Shown here piece after piece: positions 59,531 through 64,000 of a stretch of DNA of 64,000 bases. A program made the translations under genes and the position numbers. Position 1 is the first letter of the stretch; every line of letters begins with the position of its first letter. The notes under the pieces are model-generated. The model was not told the DNA's origin. It saw nothing but the letters and a program-made list of their open reading frames with translations, and did no database searches. Source of the DNA: Terrimesophilobacter bigeumensis (GTDB lineage Bacteria; Actinomycetota; Actinomycetes; Actinomycetales; Microbacteriaceae); the NCBI RefSeq assembly GCF_039537265.1, contig NZ_BAABAE010000003.1, positions 372,001 through 436,000 on the forward strand, in the 5' to 3' direction.

Positions 59531-60076
59531 TCAGCCCTCACGCGCATCGAAGGACGCTGCCGTGCCGATGCGCATCCGGGGCAGCTCGCGGCCGGCGATC
59601 GACCCGCTCGGCGCCGTGCCGATGATGCTCGCCCCGCAGTGCTCGTAGAACGGCACCGCGAAAGGATCGGCGTCGAGCACGAGCGATGTCAACCCCATCG
59701 CCGCCGCCCGCGCGAGGGCATGCCGCAACAGCCTGCCGCCCACGCCCTGCCCGATGAAGGCCGGGTCGACGAACAACGCCTCGAGGACTCCCTCGACTTC
59801 AGCGCCGGCCCCCGTTCCGGCATCGGATGCGCGCCCCAGTCCGGCTGCGCGCCCCGATCCGGATGCGTCACTCACGACGCGCGAGAACCCGGCGAACTCG
59901 CCCCCGTCCCCCTCCGCGACAGACACCTCCCCGGCGGCGCACTGCTTCGCGGTCACGGTCAGCTCGGCGCGGCACGCCTCGAGGAACTCGGCGTCATAGC
60001 CCCAGTGCGCCTTCGAGCGCAGGGCGAGCTCCGAGAGGCGGCCTGCGTCATCCGCCCGCGCCTGCCGGATCCTCAC
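59531..60076 (-). CDS. GNAT family N-acetyltransferase
   Basis: 181 residues from GTG 60076, overlapping the methyltransferase stop by 4 bp; the much longer frame lies inside the methyltransferase gene. VRIRQARADDAGRLSELALR is a typical GNAT start. The acetyl-CoA loop reads ALFVDPAFIGQGVGGRLLRH (about 103-122, Q/RxxGxG/A), then MGLTSLVLDADPFAVPFYEH and CGA. An alanine/glycine-rich insertion (SDASGSGRAAG...) precedes the core. The acceptor is unknown. Confidence 0.9.
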   Translation of the reverse strand: MRIRQARADDAGRLSELALRSKAHWGYDAEFLEACRAELTVTAKQCAAGEVSVAEGDGGEFAGFSRVVSDASGSGRAAGLGRASDAGTGAGAEVEGVLEALFVDPAFIGQGVGGRLLRHALARAAAMGLTSLVLDADPFAVPFYEHCGASIIGTAPSGSIAGRELPRMRIGTAASFDAREG

Positions 60077-60642
60077 GCCTTCACCGCCCGGCCCGCCGCG
60101 AACGGGATCGTGAAGCCGAGCCCGGACGGCATCCGGTACTCGTGCAGTTCGTCGATCCGTAGCCCCGACCGGCGGATGCTCTCGACCGTCTCGCGAGCGA
60201 GGTGGCATCCGCGATCCAGCCGTCTCGTGAGCGGGGTGGCCAGGCGCTGCACACCGCGCAGCACCGTGCGCGGCGCGGCCGCCACATGTTCGACGAACAC
60301 GAGCTCGCCGCCCGGGCGCAGCACCCGGATGATCTCCTCGAGCGCCTTCTGCTGGTCTCCGACCGAGCACAGCACGAGCGTGCTGAGCACTGCATCCACA
60401 CTCGCGTCCGGCAGCGGGATGTCCTCGCAGGTGGCGACGAGCACCTCGCGACGACGACCCCACCGCGCGGCGTTCGCACGCAGCGCCTCGGTGTCGCGCG
60501 GGTTCGGCTCGAGTCCGATCCAGTCCACGTCCTCGGCGAGGAAGCCGAAGTTCGCCCCGTCGCCGGCACCGACCTCGAGGACCGTGCCGTGCAGGCCGCG
60601 GACGAGCGCGGCCTCGAGCTCGGTCGAGTTCTCGGATGCCAT
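60073..60642 (-). CDS. Class I SAM-dependent methyltransferase
   Basis: 189 residues from ATG 60642 (MASENSTEL). Motif I is VLEVGAGDGANFGFL (about 21-35), the acidic residue of motif II is in WIGLEPNPRD, motif IV is LPDASVDAVLSTLVLCSV (about 77), and motif VI is EIIRVLRPGGELVFVEHV (about 103). It resembles UbiE/type 11 methyltransferases. The acceptor substrate is unknown. It is translationally coupled to the GNAT gene. Confidence 0.93.
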   Translation of the reverse strand: MASENSTELEAALVRGLHGTVLEVGAGDGANFGFLAEDVDWIGLEPNPRDTEALRANAARWGRRREVLVATCEDIPLPDASVDAVLSTLVLCSVGDQQKALEEIIRVLRPGGELVFVEHVAAAPRTVLRGVQRLATPLTRRLDRGCHLARETVESIRRSGLRIDELHEYRMPSGLGFTIPFAAGRAVKA

Positions 60643-60748
60643 CACCTCATCCTTCCACGGTCCTCCAAGCGACCGCAGCGGCATCCGGAATCATACGAGT
60701 CGTACCACCTCCTGAACGACGAAAGCCGCACGGGTGGGAGGATAGGGC

Positions 60749-61417
60749 ATGGCCGCTTCGCATCCGAAACTCGACGAACTCATCGCCGTGCTCGCCCAGC
60801 TGCGGGCGCCCGGGGGATGCGCCTGGGACGCCGACCAGACCCACGAGAGCCTCGTGCGCTACCTCGTCGAGGAGTGCTACGAACTCGTCGACGCGATCGA
60901 GACCGGCGACCGCGACGCGATGCTCGAGGAGCTCGGCGACGTGCTCTACCAGGTCGTCTTCCACGCCGACCTCGCCGCGCACACCCCCGGCGAGGACTTC
61001 ACGATCGAGGATGTCGCCGCCCACATGACCGCGAAGATGGTCGGCCGGCATCCGCATGTCTTCGGCGATGCGGCCGCCCGCGAGGCCATGAACATCCAGT
61101 CGGCCGACGACGTCGTCGCCGTCTGGGACGAGCTCAAGGCCCACGACAAGCCCGACCGCTCGAGTGTGCTCGACGGCGTCCCGCAGGGCATGCCCGCGCT
61201 CGCGCTCGCCGACAAGCTCGCCGGCCGCGCCGAGAAAGTGGGGGTCGCGATCGCGGTTCCGGATGCCGTGGCCGAGTCCGCCACGGAGGCCGAGCTGGGT
61301 GCGCACCTGCTCGCCATCGCGTCGACCGCGCGAGCCGCGGGGCTCGACCCGGAGCGCGCGCTCCGCACCGCCCTTCGCACCCTGCAGGAGGAGATCCGGG
61401 CTGCGGAGGCCGACTGA
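60749..61417 (+). CDS. mazG: Nucleoside triphosphate pyrophosphohydrolase MazG
   Basis: 222 residues. The MazG fold has PGGCAWDADQTHESLVRYLV (about 21-40), EECYELVDAIE (the EExxE motif, about 41) and EELGDVLYQVVFHADLA (ExxD, about 60). It hydrolyses (d)NTPs to monophosphates, removing aberrant nucleotides and modulating ppGpp responses. In related genomes I recall it close downstream of mfd; here 27.7 kb of accessory DNA separates them. Confidence 0.95.
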   Translation: MAASHPKLDELIAVLAQLRAPGGCAWDADQTHESLVRYLVEECYELVDAIETGDRDAMLEELGDVLYQVVFHADLAAHTPGEDFTIEDVAAHMTAKMVGRHPHVFGDAAAREAMNIQSADDVVAVWDELKAHDKPDRSSVLDGVPQGMPALALADKLAGRAEKVGVAIAVPDAVAESATEAELGAHLLAIASTARAAGLDPERALRTALRTLQEEIRAAEAD

Positions 61418-61424
61418 ATCGCGG

Positions 61425-61507
61425 GGTTCGATGCGCCTGCGGCGCGGGCTACTCAACCGGCGGTTACCCCGTCGGTCGAGTGCCGCCGAAGGCGGTGTAT
61501 CGAGACC
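61425..61507. repeat. Two REP-like palindromic units after mazG
   Basis: The first unit (61425-61458) is GGTTCGATGC, a GCC/GGC mini-hairpin, then GGGCTACTCAACC. The second (61474-61507) is GGTCGAGTGCCGCCGAAGGC, then GGTGTATCGAGACC. They resemble the paired units at 33142-33229 but are more diverged. Confidence 0.6.
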
Positions 61508-61518
61508 GCCGCCGTCGC

Positions 61519-61537
61519 GAAGGCAAGCCTTGCCTGT
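61519..61537. promoter_or_regulatory. DtxR/IdeR-like iron box upstream of ferritin
   Basis: GAAGGCAAGCCTTGCCTGT has a perfect AGGCAAG-C-CTTGCCT core (61521-61535), close in form to the 19-bp TTAGGTTAGGCTAACCTAA-type iron boxes of actinobacteria. It lies 37 bp before the ferritin start. Iron-dependent control by DtxR/IdeR is likely. Confidence 0.6.
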
Positions 61538-61573
61538 CTGGAAACTGTCGGCGGGGCCGCGTACCGTCGAGAC

Positions 61574-62104
61574 ATGACGAAGACAAGTTTCGACGCGTTG
61601 CTCACGACCCAGATCGGCAACGAATTCGCCGCGAGCCAGCAGTACGTCGCGATCGCCGTGTGGTTCGACAACCGCGACCTTCCGCAACTGGCCAAGCACT
61701 TCTACCGCCAGTCGCTCGAAGAGCGCAACCACGCCATGATGCTTGTCCAGTACCGACTCGACCGTGACCTCGGTATCACGATCCCCGGCGTCGACACGGT
61801 CGTCAACGACTTCAAGGACGAGCGCGCGCCGATCGCCCTCGCCCTCGAGCAGGAGAAGCGCGTCACGAAGCAGATCGAGGCCCTCTTCGCAGCCGCCCGC
61901 GCCGAGAATGACGCGCTCGGTGAGCAGTTCATGCTGTGGTTCCTCAAGGAACAGGTCGAGGAGGTCGCCTCGATGACGACGCTGCTCACGATCATGAACC
62001 GTGCCGAGAACCTGTTCGACGTGGAGAACTACCTCGTGCGGGAGGCCATCGGCGACGGCGGACTCGACGCGGATGCGCCACAGGCCGCCGGGGGCGCGCT
62101 CTAA
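61574..62104 (+). CDS. Ferritin
   Basis: 176 residues, a four-helix ferritin. QIGNEFAASQQYVAIAVWFD (about 13), KHFYRQSLEERNHAMMLVQY (about 40, with E and H ferroxidase ligands) and EQFMLWFLKEQVEEVASMTT (about 117) hold the dinuclear iron site. No heme-binding methionine of bacterioferritin is obvious, so the non-heme BfrB/Ftn type is likely. It stores iron in a 24-mer cytosolic shell. An iron box lies upstream and a strong stem-loop downstream. Confidence 0.95.
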   Translation: MTKTSFDALLTTQIGNEFAASQQYVAIAVWFDNRDLPQLAKHFYRQSLEERNHAMMLVQYRLDRDLGITIPGVDTVVNDFKDERAPIALALEQEKRVTKQIEALFAAARAENDALGEQFMLWFLKEQVEEVASMTTLLTIMNRAENLFDVENYLVREAIGDGGLDADAPQAAGGAL

Positions 62105-62127
62105 GCAGCGGGCGCCGTTAACGGGGT

Positions 62128-62160
62128 GGTGCCCACACCAACCCGAATGGTGTGGGCACC
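62128..62160 (+). terminator. Terminator-like stem-loop after ferritin
   Basis: GGTGCCCACACCA (62128-62140) and TGGTGTGGGCACC (62148-62160) are perfectly complementary over 13 bp with a 7-nt loop, 23 bp after the ferritin stop. There is no T-run. The following 200 bp show nothing recognisable until the operator at 62357. Confidence 0.7.
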
Positions 62161-62356
62161 GAGTCCGACTCGCGGCACAGCTCGCACGCAGGCAGCACGG
62201 TCGGACAATGTGGCCAGCAGCGCGCAATTGCACCGCTGGTCAGGGCAGAGAAGACCTGATCCAGAACCTTCTCGTGTGATTTCGTTGCGTATCGCCCGTC
62301 TTGATCCCCCCGGATCCTCGTCGACGGGGCAGCGTCGCAACATGGCAACTGTAATT

Positions 62357-62388
62357 CATAACACCCGTTTGTGCAAACATCCGTTATG
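62357..62388. promoter_or_regulatory. Nested palindromic operator of the TetR gene
   Basis: CATAAC (62357-62362) and GTTATG (62383-62388) are symmetric about an inner GTTTG-TG-CAAAC (62367-62378). The 32-bp dyad ends 8 bp before the regulator start and is likely its own binding site. Confidence 0.75.
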
Positions 62389-62396
62389 TTAAATAA

Positions 62397-62996
62397 ATGA
62401 GTCGTCGACCGGATCCGGGCCGCAAACCGGAATTGCTCGCGCAGATTCTCGAGTACCTCCTCGACAAGCCACTCGCGAGCCTCACGTTCCGAGCCGTCGC
62501 GACCGCGCTCGGCGTGAGCACCTACACGCTCGTCTACCAGTTCGGCACGCGCGCAGAGCTCGTGAGCGACATCGTGGGGGCGATCTCCGACCGCCAGTCC
62601 GACATCGAAGAGCGCCTCATCACGAGCCCCGGCACGCTCGACGCGTACTACGAGAACCTCGAGATCTCCTGGCGGTGGACGCTCGACCCGCGCAATCGCC
62701 AGCTGCAGCGACTCGAGTTCGAGGCATCCATGCTCGAGGCGCTCGATCCCGACCTCCACAACTTCAGTCGTGCGCTCTACGGCACCTGGCTGCGGGTCGG
62801 TCGCGATTCGCTCGAGTCGTTCGGCCTCTCGTCACACGATGCGGAGATCGAGGCGCGCATCATGGTGGACGCGTTCTACGGTCTGCAGTACGACCTCGTC
62901 GTCAACAATGACGCGGTCGCCGCGACGGCGGCGTTCGAGCGACTCGTCGAGCACCACCGCGAACGCGTCGAGGCGCTCGCGATTCAGCCCGCCTGA
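62397..62996 (+). CDS. TetR family transcriptional regulator
   Basis: 199 residues, ATG 62397 with no evident ribosome site, perhaps a leaderless transcript. The helix-turn-helix reads LAQILEYLLDKPLASLTFRA, then VATALGVSTYTLVYQFGTRAEL (about 12-55), with YQFG in place of YxHF. The C-terminal helical domain includes NRQLQRLEFEASMLEALDPD. A strong nested dyad lies directly upstream. The gene is followed by hisS after 35 bp, but need not regulate it. Confidence 0.88.
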   Translation: MSRRPDPGRKPELLAQILEYLLDKPLASLTFRAVATALGVSTYTLVYQFGTRAELVSDIVGAISDRQSDIEERLITSPGTLDAYYENLEISWRWTLDPRNRQLQRLEFEASMLEALDPDLHNFSRALYGTWLRVGRDSLESFGLSSHDAEIEARIMVDAFYGLQYDLVVNNDAVAATAAFERLVEHHRERVEALAIQPA

Positions 62997-63031
62997 GGCG
63001 GCCCACCGGCCCGAGGTGCCAGAATCGAGGG

Positions 63032-64000
63032 ATGGCGACCCAGGTGAACCCGCCCCGCGGCATGCGCGACTTCCTGCCCGAGGAGAAGGCGCGGCGCGAG
63101 CGCGTGCTCTCCGTCATTCGCGACACCTACCGCGCACACGGCTTCGATGAGATCGAGACACCGGTCGTCGAGGACAGCTCCCGCCTGCACGCCGGCCTCG
63201 GCGGCGACAACGAGAAGCTCGCGTTCGGCATCCTGAAGCGCGGTCTCACCGCTGAGGATCTCGCGGCGGCGACCGACCCGCTCGACCTCGCGGACCTCGG
63301 CCTGCGCTTCGACCTGACCGTGCCGCTCACGCGTTTCTATGCGACCCACCGGGCGGCGCTGCCGAGTGTGTTCCGCTCGATCCAGCTCGGATCGGTGTGG
63401 CGCGCCGAGCGCCCGCAGAAGGGTCGCTACCGGCAGTTCGTGCAGTGCGACATCGACGTCATCGGCGACGCCACGGGCCTGGCCGAGGCCGAACTCATCG
63501 TCGCTTCGCTCGCCACCTTCGACGCGCTCGGGCTCGACGGCGTGACAATGCGCGTCAACGACCGCCGCATCCTCACCGGCCTGCTCGTCCACCTCGGCTT
63601 CCCGTCCGACTCGCACGCCGGCGTGCTCGTGACCCTCGACAAGCTCGACAAGGTCGGCCCGGATGGCGTGGTCGCCGAACTCGAGGCGAACGGCGCCGCT
63701 CTGGATGCCGTGGCCGCGCTGCGCGGTTTCCTTACGCGTGCACAGACGGCCGAGTCGCACGGCTATGGCGAGCAGCAGATCCGTGCGGCGCTGCCCGAGG
63801 GATTCGACTCTCCGGCGGTCGCCGACCTCGTGGCGCTTGGCGAGAACGTCGCTTCGGCGCTCGGCGCCGGGTTGAGCGCGGGCGACTTGAGCGGCGCTGG
63901 CGCGGGCGGCGCAGACTCGGACGGCGTCGGTTCCGCGACCGGCCTCCCGCTCTCCTTCGACCCGTTCCTCGTGCGCGGCATGGGCTACTACACCGGCGCG
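63032..64000 (+). CDS. hisS: Histidine--tRNA ligase, 5' part
   Basis: The first 323 codons; the gene runs out of the window. ATG 63032 lies next to GAGGG. PPRGMRDFLPEE (about 7) is the HisRS start. Class II motif 2 is FRSIQLGSVWRAERPQKGRYRQFVQCDID (about 114-142), and LRFDLTVPLTRF (about 91) is motif 1-associated. The histidine-binding RGMGYYTG is at the window edge (about 315-322). An Ala/Gly/Ser-rich insertion (about 272-300) precedes it. It charges tRNA-His in the cytosol. Confidence 0.97.
   Translation, partial: MATQVNPPRGMRDFLPEEKARRERVLSVIRDTYRAHGFDEIETPVVEDSSRLHAGLGGDNEKLAFGILKRGLTAEDLAAATDPLDLADLGLRFDLTVPLTRFYATHRAALPSVFRSIQLGSVWRAERPQKGRYRQFVQCDIDVIGDATGLAEAELIVASLATFDALGLDGVTMRVNDRRILTGLLVHLGFPSDSHAGVLVTLDKLDKVGPDGVVAELEANGAALDAVAALRGFLTRAQTAESHGYGEQQIRAALPEGFDSPAVADLVALGENVASALGAGLSAGDLSGAGAGGADSDGVGSATGLPLSFDPFLVRGMGYYTGA

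Overview
The window looks like chromosome of a high-GC Gram-positive bacterium, most likely an actinobacterium of the Microbacteriaceae type. The coding regions are strongly GC-rich, GTG and TTG starts are common, and the core order is actinobacterial: ispE - ABC-F ATPase - (MarR) - tRNA-Gln - glmU - prs ... rplY - pth - mfd ... mazG - hisS. Intergenic spaces carry long perfect or near-perfect hairpins and GTTGAGTAG/GTATCGAAA-type palindromes, which I associate with this family. The identification rests on reading the sequence, not on a search.

Layout. 0-9 kb is mostly housekeeping: the end of ispE, an AbiEi/DUF559-like gene bracketed by two copies of a 66-bp hairpin, an ABC-F ATPase, a TetR/epimerase pair, a TPR protein, a MarR regulator, tRNA-Gln, glmU and prs. 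9-11 kb holds an APC permease and a Spo0M-like protein. 11.2-26.6 kb is a carbohydrate-acid regulon: mutarotase, gnd and gntK leftwards; a FadR-type regulator, two ABC permeases, a binding lipoprotein, two divergent NagA-like deacetylases and a TauE/SafE permease rightwards; then a divergent NagB-like deaminase, UxaE-like tagaturonate epimerase, SDR fructuronate reductase, ManD-like mannonate dehydratase and a second gluconokinase. Three promoters in the regulon share the box TTGNATAAGTATGCT over the -35 region. The gene set can be read as a non-phosphorylated route from an N-acetyl-hexosaminuronate (for example GalNAcA) to 2-keto-3-deoxygluconate. That is my main candidate for an undescribed pathway.

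26.6-33 kb returns to core genes (nadE, rplY, pth, mfd); mfd carries an in-frame palindromic repeat. 33-60.7 kb separates mfd from mazG, which I recall as close neighbours in many actinobacteria, and is accessory. It holds a TetR/glycosyltransferase pair, a membrane-protein/XRE pair, an oxidoreductase, a frameshifted NYN gene, a VapBC pair, small hypotheticals, a Nudix hydrolase and an SRA-HNH modification-dependent endonuclease. Next comes a 1747-residue winged-helix/STAND-like NTPase. Its 5.6-kb segment lies between two 19-bp tRNA T-arm-like direct repeats, and an 18-bp-arm palindrome sits 9 bp before its start codon. It is followed by a PD-(D/E)XK-like protein, an unknown protein, a protein with a HEPN-like RX4H motif, a bactofilin-like protein and a helicase-nuclease fusion. 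This block looks like a defence island with little-described components. It ends in two decayed copies of a flavin monooxygenase and an RHH-PIN toxin-antitoxin pair.

58.7-64 kb is ordinary: CPBP protease, acetyltransferase, methyltransferase, mazG, a ferritin with a DtxR/IdeR-like box, a TetR regulator with a nested palindromic operator, and the start of hisS. I saw no rRNA, CRISPR array, complete transposase, integrase or phage structural gene.
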